NCBI RefSeq assembly: GCF_024198175.1
Contig: NZ_JAJVKV010000004.1
Coordinates: 62,001 to 126,000 of the forward strand
DNA: 64,000 nt
From: Pyxidicoccus xibeiensis
GTDB lineage: Bacteria; Myxococcota; Myxococcia; Myxococcales; Myxococcaceae
Direction of reading: 5' to 3'
Within the stretch, counting starts at the first letter, position 1, and each line of letters opens with the position of its first letter. Below the pieces are notes generated by a model that saw nothing but the letters and a program-made list of their open reading frames with translations, had not been told where the DNA came from and searched no databases. A program made the position numbers and the translations under genes. Shown piece after piece: positions 36,307 through 45,127 of this stretch.

Positions 36307-37371
36307 CTACAGGAACTTCGTCAGCTTGCGAGCCTTGAGCGCCTCGACAACCTTGCGCACGTCCTGGCTCTTGTCCTTGGGCACCACGAGGACGGCGTCG
36401 CCGGAGTCGACCACCACCACGTCGGTGAGGCCCACCACGGCCAGCGGGCGCTTGTCGGCCAGCACCACGCAGTTCTTGCAGTCCACCACCACCGCGGAGT
36501 CGCCGGACACGACGTTGCCGTTGGCATCCGCGGGGCGCACCTCGGGAATGGCGGCGAAGGAGCCCACGTCCGACCAGCCGAAGTCCCCGGGCAGCACGGC
36601 GATGTTGGACGCCTTCTCCATGACGCCATAGTCGATGGAGATGGAGGGCAGCTTGGGGAACACCTTCTTCAGCACGGCCGCGAAGGTGCGCTTGCCCGCG
36701 GCCTTGCGCAGGGCGTCCAGCCCCTTCTGCATCTCCGGCATGTGCCTGGCGAAGGCCTCCAGGATGACGTCCGCGCGGAAGACGAAGATGCCGCCATTCC
36801 ACAGGTAGTCCCCGGAGGACACGTAGCCACGCGCCGTCTCGAGGTCCGGCTTCTCCTTGAAGGCCTGCACCTTGCGGCCGCCGCCCTCCAGGGGCTCACC
36901 CACCTGGATGTAGCCGTAGCCCGTCTCCGGGTGCGCGGGCTTGATGCCCAGCGTGACGATGTGGCCCGCCTCGGCGAGCTGCGCGGCCTCGGCCAGCGTG
37001 CGCTTGAAGCCGGGCACGTCCGCGACGTGGTGGTCCGAGGGCAGCACCACCATGACGCCCTTCGGGTTGCGCGCGGCCACCTGCACCGCGGCCAGGGCGA
37101 CGGCGGGCGCGGTGTTGCGGGCCACGGGCTCCACCAGGAGGTTCGCCTTGGGCAGCCCCTTCACCAGCTTCGCCGCGGCCTTCGCGTGCAGCGGGCCGCA
37201 GACGATGAAGGTGTCCTTCACGGAGGCGAGCCCCTTGAGGCGCGCGGCGGTGTCGGTGATGAGCGGCTGCTTGGAGGCGAGCGGCAGGAACTGCTTGGGC
37301 CGCGCCTGACGCGACAGCGGCCAGAAGCGGGTGCCGGAGCCACCGGCCATGATGACGGGGTAGAGGGCCAT
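36307..37371 (-). CDS. manC: Mannose-1-phosphate guanylyltransferase
   Basis: The protein has 354 residues, the length of the short (guanylyltransferase-only) form without a fused isomerase domain. The nucleotide-binding signature is VIMAGGSGTRFWPLSR, followed by PKQFLPL. Other family blocks are ARNTAPAVALAA, LPSDHHVAD, ETGYGYIQVG, WNGGIFVFRADVILE, SIDYGVMEKA and FGWSDVGSFAAI. It makes GDP-mannose from mannose-1-phosphate and GTP in the cytosol, for lipopolysaccharide, capsule or glycoprotein. The phosphohexomutase at 18329-19699 could supply the substrate. It appears to be a single-gene unit. Confidence 0.94.
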   Translation of the reverse strand: MALYPVIMAGGSGTRFWPLSRQARPKQFLPLASKQPLITDTAARLKGLASVKDTFIVCGPLHAKAAAKLVKGLPKANLLVEPVARNTAPAVALAAVQVAARNPKGVMVVLPSDHHVADVPGFKRTLAEAAQLAEAGHIVTLGIKPAHPETGYGYIQVGEPLEGGGRKVQAFKEKPDLETARGYVSSGDYLWNGGIFVFRADVILEAFARHMPEMQKGLDALRKAAGKRTFAAVLKKVFPKLPSISIDYGVMEKASNIAVLPGDFGWSDVGSFAAIPEVRPADANGNVVSGDSAVVVDCKNCVVLADKRPLAVVGLTDVVVVDSGDAVLVVPKDKSQDVRKVVEALKARKLTKFL

Positions 37372-37441
37372 GGCGGCGCACCATACCGTTTCGGCCCCTG
37401 GGGGAGGTAGAATCGGTGGCCTACCCTGGGGGGGAGAAGAC

Positions 37442-38713
37442 ATGGACCGCGTCAACCCGTCGTCTGTCGTTGTTTCGTTCTCCAACGTCAGCAGGATGCT
37501 GGGCAAGGAGTCGGTCGCGGAGACCGTCCCCGCGGAGCTCGCGGCCCTGGACCCCGCGGAGAGGGCCCGGCTCCAGGCCGGCCTGGAGGCGGCGCTCACC
37601 ATCCTGGAGGACGACCAGCGGGAGCCCGGGGTCATGGTGGCCCCCAACCACCGCCCCGCGGCGCTGTTCCAGTCCTTCCTGGCCGAGCAGGCCGCCACGC
37701 AGGGCAAGGTGGAGCCCACGAAGGCCGGCGGCTACGAGGCGAAGTTCGACGAGAAGGACTGGCTGGGCTGGGCGGGCAGCTTCTTCTCCTGGTGGCGCAA
37801 GCTGAAGAAGCACGACTGGCTGTCGGCGCACCCGGACCCGCTCCCGATGCCGTCCGGCGCGAGCATCGCCATGCTGTCCGACTGGGGCACCGGGCTCTAT
37901 GGCGCCCCCATCTGCGCGGACAGCATCCAGCGCGCGAAGCCCCAGGTCATCCTCCACCTGGGAGACGTCTACTACGCGGGCACGGAGACGGAGGTGAAGG
38001 AGCGCTTCCTGCGCTTCTTCCCGCAGGTGCCCGGAGCCATCCGCCGCGCCTCCAACTCGAACCACGAGATGTACTCAGGGGGCTACGCGTACTTCCGGAA
38101 CACGCTCCCGGCGCTGGACCAGTTCGCCAGCTACTTCGCGCTGGAGAACGACCGCTGGCTGCTGGTGGGGCTGGACACGGGCTACGCCGAGCACGACCTC
38201 TTCGGCGACCAGGTGGCGTGGCTGGACAGGCTGATGAAGCGCGCGAAGGAGAAGGGCCAGAAGGTCATCCTCACCTCGCACCACCAGCCCTTCTCCATCT
38301 TCGAGGGCCAGGGCCCCAAGCTGCTCGCGAAGGTGCAGCATCTGCTGACCTCGAAGCAGGTCTTCGCCTGGTACTGGGGCCACGAGCACCGCTGCGTGCT
38401 GCATGCGAAGCACCCGGCATGGGCGATGTACGGGCGGTGCATCGGCCACTCGGGCTTCCCCTACTTCCGGGAGACGGTGGGCCACACGCCGGTGGTGAAG
38501 AAGAACGCGGACGGCTCGCAGTGGCACCAGCTCGACGCGAACGATGGCGTGCCCGGCGCGCTCTTCCTGGACGGGCCCAATGCCTTCCTGCCGGGACACG
38601 AGAACCGCTACGGGCCCCACGGGTACGTGAGCATCCAGCTGGGTCAGGACTCCATCCTGGAGACGGTGCACGCCGCGGATGGCTCGAAGCTGTACGAGCA
38701 CGAGCTGCGCTGA
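37442..38713 (+). CDS. Calcineurin-like metallophosphoesterase
   Basis: The protein has 423 residues with GGGGGGAGAAG before the ATG. Residues 1-135 form an extra N-terminal region of unknown fold. The phosphoesterase core has the two-metal motifs: SDWG (Asp147), LHLGDVYYAG (Asp175), SNSNHEM (Asn207-His208), TSHHQPFS and WGHEHRC. GDVYYAG and the long insertion are like purple-acid-type enzymes. Its substrate is unknown. It is the first of three genes on this strand, 12 bases before the trypsin-like protease gene, which is followed closely by a caspase-like gene. The conserved tight spacing suggests one functional unit. Confidence 0.87.
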   Translation: MDRVNPSSVVVSFSNVSRMLGKESVAETVPAELAALDPAERARLQAGLEAALTILEDDQREPGVMVAPNHRPAALFQSFLAEQAATQGKVEPTKAGGYEAKFDEKDWLGWAGSFFSWWRKLKKHDWLSAHPDPLPMPSGASIAMLSDWGTGLYGAPICADSIQRAKPQVILHLGDVYYAGTETEVKERFLRFFPQVPGAIRRASNSNHEMYSGGYAYFRNTLPALDQFASYFALENDRWLLVGLDTGYAEHDLFGDQVAWLDRLMKRAKEKGQKVILTSHHQPFSIFEGQGPKLLAKVQHLLTSKQVFAWYWGHEHRCVLHAKHPAWAMYGRCIGHSGFPYFRETVGHTPVVKKNADGSQWHQLDANDGVPGALFLDGPNAFLPGHENRYGPHGYVSIQLGQDSILETVHAADGSKLYEHELR

Positions 38714-38725
38714 GCGGACACGGCC

Positions 38726-39679
38726 ATGAGCACGACAGCCGAAGAGGTGGAGCAGTTGCGGGCGCGGGCGGCACGCGCCTTCCAGAAGGCCACGGCGGAG
38801 CAGGTCATCGGCCGCCTGCGTGCCATCATCGGCCCCACCGCGCAGGAGGGGCTGGTGCGCGACGCGCTGAGCGCGCTGCAGAACGGTGAGCTGCCCACGC
38901 CCATGCAGATGGCCGCGCTGGAGCAGGCCATCCGCGTCTTCCGTCCGTCGCTGCTGTCGAAGGGCGGCCAGCTCCCGCCGCTGTCACCGGAGGTGGGGGC
39001 CTCCTTCCCGGACTGGGAGGGGTTCCGGGCGGCCGTGAAGCCGCTGCTCCCCTCGGTGGGTCGCATCGAGCTGATGGGGCCGCAAGGCAAGCAGCGCAGC
39101 GTGGGCACGGGCTTTCTGGTGCGCCCGCACCTGCTCGTCACCAACCGGCACGTGCTGGAGGAGCTGTCCTCGGGGACGGGGAAGCTGGAGCGGGGCATGG
39201 CGCGGGTGAACTTCGGCCAGGAGTACGGGCAGGTGGACGCCGAGGGCCCCGTGGACATCGTCCGCGAGGTGGCCGAGCACCCGGACCTGGACCTGGCGCT
39301 CCTGGAGGTGGACACCGCGCAACTGTCCGCCGCGCGCACGCCGCTGGAGCTGGAGACGGAAGCCGTCGGGCGGGGCGCGGACGTGGCCGTCATCGGCTAC
39401 CCCTTCCCGGATGCCGAGCGGAATCCCTCCTTCGTGACGGCGGCCTTCGAGGGGAAGCTCGGGGTGAAGCGGGTGGCGCCGGGCGAGGTGATGAAGACGG
39501 CGGGCGCAACGCTGCACCATGACTGCTCGACGCTGGGTGGCAACTCCGGCTCGCCGCTCGTATCTCTCAAGAGTGCGAGGGTGGTGGGCGTCCACTTCCG
39601 GGGGAGCTTCGCCGTGCGCAACACCGCCGTCGCGGCCTCGGAGCTCGGCGCGTTCCTGCAGGCCCACGCGCCGCAGTGA
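38726..39679 (+). CDS. Trypsin-like serine protease with N-terminal helical domain
   Basis: The protein has 317 residues. Residues 1-95 are a helical region with no signal peptide, similar in layout to adaptor or effector-associated domains of bacterial conflict proteins. The chymotrypsin-fold domain follows with a full triad: His142 in VTNRHVL, Asp189 in HPDLDLALLEV and Ser274 in LGGNSGSPLV. The lack of a signal peptide places it in the cytoplasm, unlike DegP/HtrA enzymes, and there is no PDZ domain. Its stop overlaps the GTGA at the start region of the caspase-like gene, so the two are probably translated together. Confidence 0.88.
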   Translation: MSTTAEEVEQLRARAARAFQKATAEQVIGRLRAIIGPTAQEGLVRDALSALQNGELPTPMQMAALEQAIRVFRPSLLSKGGQLPPLSPEVGASFPDWEGFRAAVKPLLPSVGRIELMGPQGKQRSVGTGFLVRPHLLVTNRHVLEELSSGTGKLERGMARVNFGQEYGQVDAEGPVDIVREVAEHPDLDLALLEVDTAQLSAARTPLELETEAVGRGADVAVIGYPFPDAERNPSFVTAAFEGKLGVKRVAPGEVMKTAGATLHHDCSTLGGNSGSPLVSLKSARVVGVHFRGSFAVRNTAVAASELGAFLQAHAPQ

Positions 39680-39687
39680 GGACTCGA

Positions 39688-42237
39688 ATGCCCGTGCCCA
39701 TCCGCGCGCTCGTCATCGCCATCGAGGAGTACCCCGCCGCCGAGGGCATCTCGCCCCGGCTGGAGGGCACGCACCAGGCGGCGGAGGGCTTCATCTCCTG
39801 GCTGAAGGAGAAGAAGGGCGTGCCCGCGGAGCACATCCGCTACTGCGCGGCGGAGGGCCGGCCGGGGCGCACCACCGGCACGCTGAGGACGGACATCGCC
39901 CGCGAGGCGAAGGCGCTGGCGGACGCGGGGAGGGACCAGACGCAGGAGCTCTACGTCTTCTTCTCCGGGCACGGCTTCTCCTTCAAGGAGAGCCCGGGAC
40001 AGAAGCCGTCGGACATCCTCGTGACTTCCGACTACACGAACCCGGGTGACTCCGGAGGCTCGTGCATCCGCCTGAGGGAGCTGCAGGAGAAGCTGCAGAT
40101 GTCCTTCGGGCCGGGGGACCACTACTACTTCATCGACGCGTGCCGGAACCTCATCTCCGAGGACGACATCGAGCCCACGAAGCTGGGGGTGAAGTTCGAG
40201 CCCTCGATGCTCGGCATCGGGACGCTCTTCACCCTGTACTCCACTGCGCCGCAGTCGGTGGCGAGCGTGGACAGCGGCTTCGCGCGGCACCTCGTCGAAG
40301 GGCTGAGCGGGAAGGGGCGGGCGAAGGGCTGGGTGGGCAAGGGGATGTACGTGACGTTCGACCTGCTGCGCAGGTACGTGCGCGCGAAGATGCCCAACCA
40401 GGACGCGGACATCCGCATCGAGGGCTCCGGCGACGGGCTCATCATCGAGCTGAAGCCGGTGCCCAAGAGCGACTGCCGCGTCCGGGTCCTCAATGCGAGC
40501 GAGCAGGACACGTTCACCGCGCTCATCCGTGAGGAGCGGGGTGACCAGCGCCTCGTGCTGGAGGAGCGCAGCTTCACGGGTCCGGAGGCGAAGTTCCCGG
40601 TGGCCCCGGGCGAGTACGTCATCGAGGTGGAGCACCCCAAGGCGGTCGTGAAGCGGCAGACGCCCGAGGAGGGGAGCCCCGTCGACGCGTATGACGCCTG
40701 CGAGGTGGTGTTCGAGAAGCAGAAACCCCCAAGCATCCTGGAGCCCCTCTCCTCGCCGGGCCGACCCACGAGCATCCGGGGGCCCGAAGCGGCCCTCAAC
40801 ATCCGGGGGGCCTCGGACGTCCACATCGAGGTGACGCTCGCCCGGGACATGACGCGCCCCTTCCACATCGAAGCCCCCAAGGGCCTGCCGAAGCGCTCCC
40901 TGCGCAGAGAGGTTCCTCCGGGCGACTACAAGGTGATCCTCTCCCGGAGAGGGAAGCTGCTCCGGGACCTGGACCTCAAGCTCGACAAGGGCATGGAGGT
41001 GGACGTCAATCTGGAGGAGGACGACCGCACTCCACGCGCGCTGCGCGCATTGGGCCTGGAGACGACCATGCCCCCGGAGGAGCGCACCACCGCGCTGCTG
41101 CTGAGCCTGCTCGGGGCGGGCCACATCGTCACCCCGGAGGAGCTACCGGAGCGCGCTCGTGCGCTCCCGCTCCAGGACCTCTCGGGTGTGGAGGCCGGCG
41201 AGTCGGTCATCCATGTCCTCGCCTTCTTCGAGAAAGGCATCTCGGAGCTTCGCGTCGCGGTCGGAACGGGAGCGGACAGTAAAGAAACACCTGAAGGTGT
41301 TCGAACGCCGCGCGCGGGTCGCGAAGACCGAGGAGACCGAGGAGACCGAGGAGACCGAGGAGAAAGGTCGTCGTTCATTCAATCGATGCGCGCGGGTGGC
41401 AAGAACTGGGGGGTGAGACCGGAGCGGTCTCGAGTCAAGCGCGCGACTCGAACAGGCCGGAGAGCATCGCTGAAGTGGCGTTCGATGCGGAGAGTCCCCG
41501 GCGTTGATGGCCTCTGGGAAGGCGCCCTCTCTGCACCTCCCGGCTCCCAGATCCTCTCGGTGCAGCTCGTTCACGACGAGGGGAAGCAAGGTGCGCAGCC
41601 TCCGCTCAGTGTCGTCACGCACCTGCTTGCCAATCGGGCCACGCTGGTCACCCTGGCCGAGGGCACAGGCGAAGGCGTGGAGCTCAACCAGTACCTGCTC
41701 CCCCTGCACCACCTGCGCGACAAGCTGCCCTCCAGGGTCCAGGGCTACCTCCACCCTGCCACGCTGCGCTTCGTGCAGGCGCTGTGGGAGGTCCAGCACG
41801 AGTTTGCCCGCAAGCGCGCGCTGGAGACGAGCCTTGAGGAGGACAACCGCGGTTACTGGGAGGAGGCGCTCTACGGAAAGTGGCTCGACCCGAACATGGC
41901 CCTTTTCGCCTTCTACGAGCTGCTCCGTCGCCGTCGCAAGCCCTTCGACACGTCAGGCCTGCTGGACGAGGTTGTCAGAAATCTCCGGCACTATTTCGGC
42001 GGCATCCCGGACGTCGAGCTGCTGGCGAAGCTCGCCGGACTTCCACACCAGGAGCCTCAGCTCCCACCCCTCATCCTCGACGGGCTCCTGGCCTGGGAGT
42101 CCGCGGAGGACCACCTGCCCCTGTCCTCCGGCAAGCTCACCTACGAGGGCCCCTGGGTGATGTGGCGCAACGCCGTCCGTGGCCCGACAGCCACGCCCCC
42201 GCCCGCCATCCTGAAGCCCCGGCGCGGCCCCAGGTAA
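39688..42237 (+). CDS. Caspase-like (C14) cysteine protease with long C-terminal region
   Basis: The protein has 849 residues from ATG 39688 (GAGG six bases upstream; an in-frame GTG at 39676 overlaps the previous stop). Residues 1-240 are a caspase/metacaspase domain: ALVIAIEEYP, His95 in YVFFSGHGF and Cys152 in YYFIDACRN, the His-Cys dyad. Residues about 260-450 form two beta-sandwich-like segments (CRVRVLNASEQDTFTALI; VPPGDYKVILSRRGKLLRDL). A basic low-complexity stretch with RGD triplets lies near 547-560. The last 250 residues are helical and unknown. No signal peptide is seen. With the trypsin-like and phosphoesterase genes it forms a cluster suggestive of a proteolytic signalling or death pathway. 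Confidence 0.88.
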   Translation: MPVPIRALVIAIEEYPAAEGISPRLEGTHQAAEGFISWLKEKKGVPAEHIRYCAAEGRPGRTTGTLRTDIAREAKALADAGRDQTQELYVFFSGHGFSFKESPGQKPSDILVTSDYTNPGDSGGSCIRLRELQEKLQMSFGPGDHYYFIDACRNLISEDDIEPTKLGVKFEPSMLGIGTLFTLYSTAPQSVASVDSGFARHLVEGLSGKGRAKGWVGKGMYVTFDLLRRYVRAKMPNQDADIRIEGSGDGLIIELKPVPKSDCRVRVLNASEQDTFTALIREERGDQRLVLEERSFTGPEAKFPVAPGEYVIEVEHPKAVVKRQTPEEGSPVDAYDACEVVFEKQKPPSILEPLSSPGRPTSIRGPEAALNIRGASDVHIEVTLARDMTRPFHIEAPKGLPKRSLRREVPPGDYKVILSRRGKLLRDLDLKLDKGMEVDVNLEEDDRTPRALRALGLETTMPPEERTTALLLSLLGAGHIVTPEELPERARALPLQDLSGVEAGESVIHVLAFFEKGISELRVAVGTGADSKETPEGVRTPRAGREDRGDRGDRGDRGERSSFIQSMRAGGKNWGVRPERSRVKRATRTGRRASLKWRSMRRVPGVDGLWEGALSAPPGSQILSVQLVHDEGKQGAQPPLSVVTHLLANRATLVTLAEGTGEGVELNQYLLPLHHLRDKLPSRVQGYLHPATLRFVQALWEVQHEFARKRALETSLEEDNRGYWEEALYGKWLDPNMALFAFYELLRRRRKPFDTSGLLDEVVRNLRHYFGGIPDVELLAKLAGLPHQEPQLPPLILDGLLAWESAEDHLPLSSGKLTYEGPWVMWRNAVRGPTATPPPAILKPRRGPR
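41326..41370 (+). repeat. 9-bp in-frame tandem repeat inside the caspase-like gene
   Basis: About four to five copies of GACCGAGGA encode repeated Asp-Arg-Gly within the low-complexity linker of the caspase-like protein. The surrounding 120 bases have a weaker third-position GC bias than the rest of the gene, which suggests a recent or relaxed segment. Confidence 0.75.
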
Positions 42238-42238
42238 C

Positions 42239-42292
42239 CCGGATATCCGGACTGCCACCAGCCAGGTGTCCCGGAGCGGGCCATTCCGCTCC
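42239..42292 (+). terminator. Palindrome plus terminator hairpin after the caspase-like gene
   Basis: A perfect 12-base palindrome CCGGATATCCGG (42239-42250) starts two bases after the stop. A perfect 7-bp stem GGAGCGG/CCGCTCC with a 6-base loop follows at 42273-42292. The second is the likely terminator; the first could also be a protein site. Confidence 0.6.
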
Positions 42293-42384
42293 GACGCCCC
42301 CCTGCCCGCCCCCCAGACTGCGGGCCAGCCGAGAGCGGCGGGAGTTTTGACCCGCCCCCAAAAAGCCAGTCTCATGCCGCGCTG

Positions 42385-45126
42385 TTGGACTTCCTCAAGG
42401 CCAGATCCACCGGGCTGACGCTCGTCCTCACCGTCGCGATTGCGCTGGGGCTGTCGCTTGCCCCGGTTCCAGAGTCGCTGCGGCCCGTGCCGAGCCTCCA
42501 GCGGGGCCCCCTCGGCCCGAAGCTGGTGGCGCTCGTGGCGCCGCCCTCGCTGACGGGCAAGAAGCCCGTGCGCCTGCCGTCCGACACCATGGTCGCGGAC
42601 ACGACCGGCACCCCCACCCTCCCCCCGGACGAGGAGGAAGAGCCGGACGCCGGCGCCGCCCTGGTGGAGACCGTGCCCGCCCTCCCCCCGGTGCCCACCA
42701 CGCCCGGCATCGGCCTGGAGGAGCTGAGCGCCCCCACCCTGGCCCGCGCGCTGGAGCTGGAGGCCCTGCGCGAGCGCATGGGCGCGCAGCACGTCGACCT
42801 CGAGCTCAACTGCCGCAAGCCGGCCGCCGACGGCACCTGCGCGGAGGACGGGCTCGCCCCCTTCATCCGCGCCCTGGCCGAGCTGCGCGCCGACACCCGC
42901 CGCACGCCCGTGCGCGTCGTGCACCTGGGTGACTCGCTCGTCGCGTCGGACCACATTACCGACGTGGTGAGAGACCGCCTCCAGGAGCGCTTCGGCACCG
43001 GCGGCAAGGGCTTCCTCTTCATCACCCGCCCGGCCAGCGCCGGCCGCTGGACGCGCTCCGGAAGGGGCTCGGACGGCTGGGAGATTGCGCGGCTCGTGGA
43101 CACGAAGTGGCCCCGCGACAGGGTGGGCTGGACGGGCGTGGCCTTCACCTCGGGCGGAGGCTCGCAGAGCACGCGCTATGACGTGGAGGGCTCGCGCGTG
43201 GCGGAGCTCTTCTTCCTCGCCCAGCCCGCCAGCGGCTCCGTGCAGCTGTCCGTGGACGGCAAGCCCGTGCAGCGCATCCAGACGCGCGGCTTCTCCAAGA
43301 ACAAGTCGGAGGCGGCCTTCGCCCGCGTCTCCCTGCCCGAGGGCGCCAAGACGCTGTCGCTCACCACGTCCGGCAAGGTGGAGCTGCACGGCGTGACGCT
43401 GGAGACGGGCGCGCCCGGCGTCGTCTACGACACGGTGGGCCTGCTCGGCGGCATGGCGGAGGTGTACCTGCGCGCCCAGCCCGCCGCCTTCCGCGCGCAG
43501 CTGCGCCAGCGCAAGCCGTCGCTCGTCGTCCTCATGGTCGGCGGCAACGAGGCCTTCTTCTACTCGAGGGACCGCACCACGTTGGACGAGGTGCGCCAGC
43601 AGATGAAGGAGCTGGTGGCCCGCGTGCGCACCAACGTGCCGGACGCCGCGTGCCTCGTGATGTCCCCCATCGATGCGGGCGTGCGCACCATGAGCGGCGA
43701 GGTGATTGCGCGCCGGGGCTCCAAGGAAGTCGGCGACATCTTCCGCGAGGAGGCCCGCGCGGCCGGCTGCGCCTTCTGGGACGCCTTCACCGCCATGGGC
43801 GGCGAGGGCTCCGCGCAGCGCTGGCTGGAGGAGGGCCTGCTGATGGAGGACCTGGTCCACCCGCGCACCAAGGGCTCGGACCTGCTGGGCCACCTCTTCG
43901 ACCTGTCGCTCCAGCGCGCCTACGCGAAGGGCCGCTCGCCGCTGCTGAACGTGGCGGACCCGCCGGGCCTGCAGGGCGCGGACGTCGCGCTGGTGAAGAC
44001 CTTCGCCCGGCTGGGCCGCCGCGAGGCGGGCGACGCCGTGCGCGTGGGCATCTCCCAGCTCGGCGCGTCGCACACGGCCTCGCACTACTTCTCGGACGCG
44101 GTGCGCGAGGTGCTGACGAAGCGCTTCGGCGACGCGGGCCGGGGCTTCATCGCCGCCGGCAAGCCGTCCCCGCACCTGGAGACGGCGCGCGTGGCCCGCG
44201 AGCTGGACGGCGAGTGGACGGTGGAGGACGCGCTGGAGGCGCCCGCCGGCGGACTCTGGGGCCTCACCGGCATCCGCGCCGTCGGCGGCCCGGGAGCGAA
44301 GCTCCGCATCCAGTTCTGCAAGGGCTGCCCGGACGCGAAGACGCCCGCGGGCCGCCTGGACCTGTACACGCTGGACATGCCGGGCGCGGGAGCTCCGGAC
44401 CTCCAGGTGGACGGCGAGGCCGTGCCGCCGGAGGCCCCGCTGCCCGAGCCCCTCACTGCCCCGACGGTGCGCATCCGCTCCTTCCCCGTCACCGGCCTCG
44501 CGCACACCGTGCAGGTGTCCGCGCCCGAGGGCAGCGGCGTCACCGTGCTCGGCGCCTCGCTGGAGCACGACACGCCGGGCATCGTCTTCGACGCGCTGGG
44601 CCTGCCGGGCGCTACCGCCTTCACGCTGCGGGACATGGACGCGGCGGCGGTGGACACGCAGCTCACCTCGCGGCGGCCGGACCTGCTCGTCTTCTGGTAC
44701 GGCACCAACGAGGCCGGCAAGGCGGACCTGGACGCGGCGGAGCTGCGCCGTGACTACGCCGCGCTCATCTCCCGGCTGCGCAAGGCCACCAACGCCGAGT
44801 GCCTGCTGATGGGCCCCACGGACCGGCTGCAGCAGGACGCGAACGGGCAGTGGCGCGAGGCGCCCGCGCTGGCCTCGGTGCTGGGCACGCTGCCGCAGGT
44901 GGCGAAGGACGCGGGCTGCGCATACTGGTCTCCTCGCGCGGCCATGGGCGGCGAGCGCGCCATGCTGCGCTGGCAGCGCACGCAGCCGGCGCTGGGCCAC
45001 CCGGACGGCATCCACCTGACGCCCGAGGGCTACGCGCGGCTGGCGGGGGCCTTCGTGCGCGACTTCCTCGCCGCCTACGAGGTCCACAAGAAGGGCCAGC
45101 CCACCGCGCGCGTGGAGGACAACTGA
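42385..45126 (+). CDS. Membrane-anchored protein with two SGNH/GDSL-like domains
   Basis: The protein has 913 residues from a TTG; the only nearby ATG (42374) is out of frame. An N-terminal signal anchor (TLVLTVAIALGLSLA) is followed by a Pro/Glu-rich spacer. The first SGNH domain (about 170-520) has block I VVHLGDSLVASD (Ser184), VVLMVGGNE and DLVHPR. The second (about 550-900) has ISQLGASHTAS (GDS replaced by GAS, Ser562), VFWYGTNEAG and GHPDGIHL. These motifs belong to acyl hydrolases and AlgX/AlgJ-like O-acetyltransferases. The next gene, one base on, is an MBOAT transporter. Inference: this protein puts acetyl groups, delivered by the MBOAT protein, on an extracytoplasmic glycan. Confidence 0.83.
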   Translation: MDFLKARSTGLTLVLTVAIALGLSLAPVPESLRPVPSLQRGPLGPKLVALVAPPSLTGKKPVRLPSDTMVADTTGTPTLPPDEEEEPDAGAALVETVPALPPVPTTPGIGLEELSAPTLARALELEALRERMGAQHVDLELNCRKPAADGTCAEDGLAPFIRALAELRADTRRTPVRVVHLGDSLVASDHITDVVRDRLQERFGTGGKGFLFITRPASAGRWTRSGRGSDGWEIARLVDTKWPRDRVGWTGVAFTSGGGSQSTRYDVEGSRVAELFFLAQPASGSVQLSVDGKPVQRIQTRGFSKNKSEAAFARVSLPEGAKTLSLTTSGKVELHGVTLETGAPGVVYDTVGLLGGMAEVYLRAQPAAFRAQLRQRKPSLVVLMVGGNEAFFYSRDRTTLDEVRQQMKELVARVRTNVPDAACLVMSPIDAGVRTMSGEVIARRGSKEVGDIFREEARAAGCAFWDAFTAMGGEGSAQRWLEEGLLMEDLVHPRTKGSDLLGHLFDLSLQRAYAKGRSPLLNVADPPGLQGADVALVKTFARLGRREAGDAVRVGISQLGASHTASHYFSDAVREVLTKRFGDAGRGFIAAGKPSPHLETARVARELDGEWTVEDALEAPAGGLWGLTGIRAVGGPGAKLRIQFCKGCPDAKTPAGRLDLYTLDMPGAGAPDLQVDGEAVPPEAPLPEPLTAPTVRIRSFPVTGLAHTVQVSAPEGSGVTVLGASLEHDTPGIVFDALGLPGATAFTLRDMDAAAVDTQLTSRRPDLLVFWYGTNEAGKADLDAAELRRDYAALISRLRKATNAECLLMGPTDRLQQDANGQWREAPALASVLGTLPQVAKDAGCAYWSPRAAMGGERAMLRWQRTQPALGHPDGIHLTPEGYARLAGAFVRDFLAAYEVHKKGQPTARVEDN

Positions 45127-45127
45127 C

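Noticed and set aside
41159..41416. Alternative-frame gene within the caspase-like gene (Thr-Glu-Glu repeats)
   Set aside because: The frame of the caspase-like protein is continuous across the region and the alternative is short and repeat-driven.
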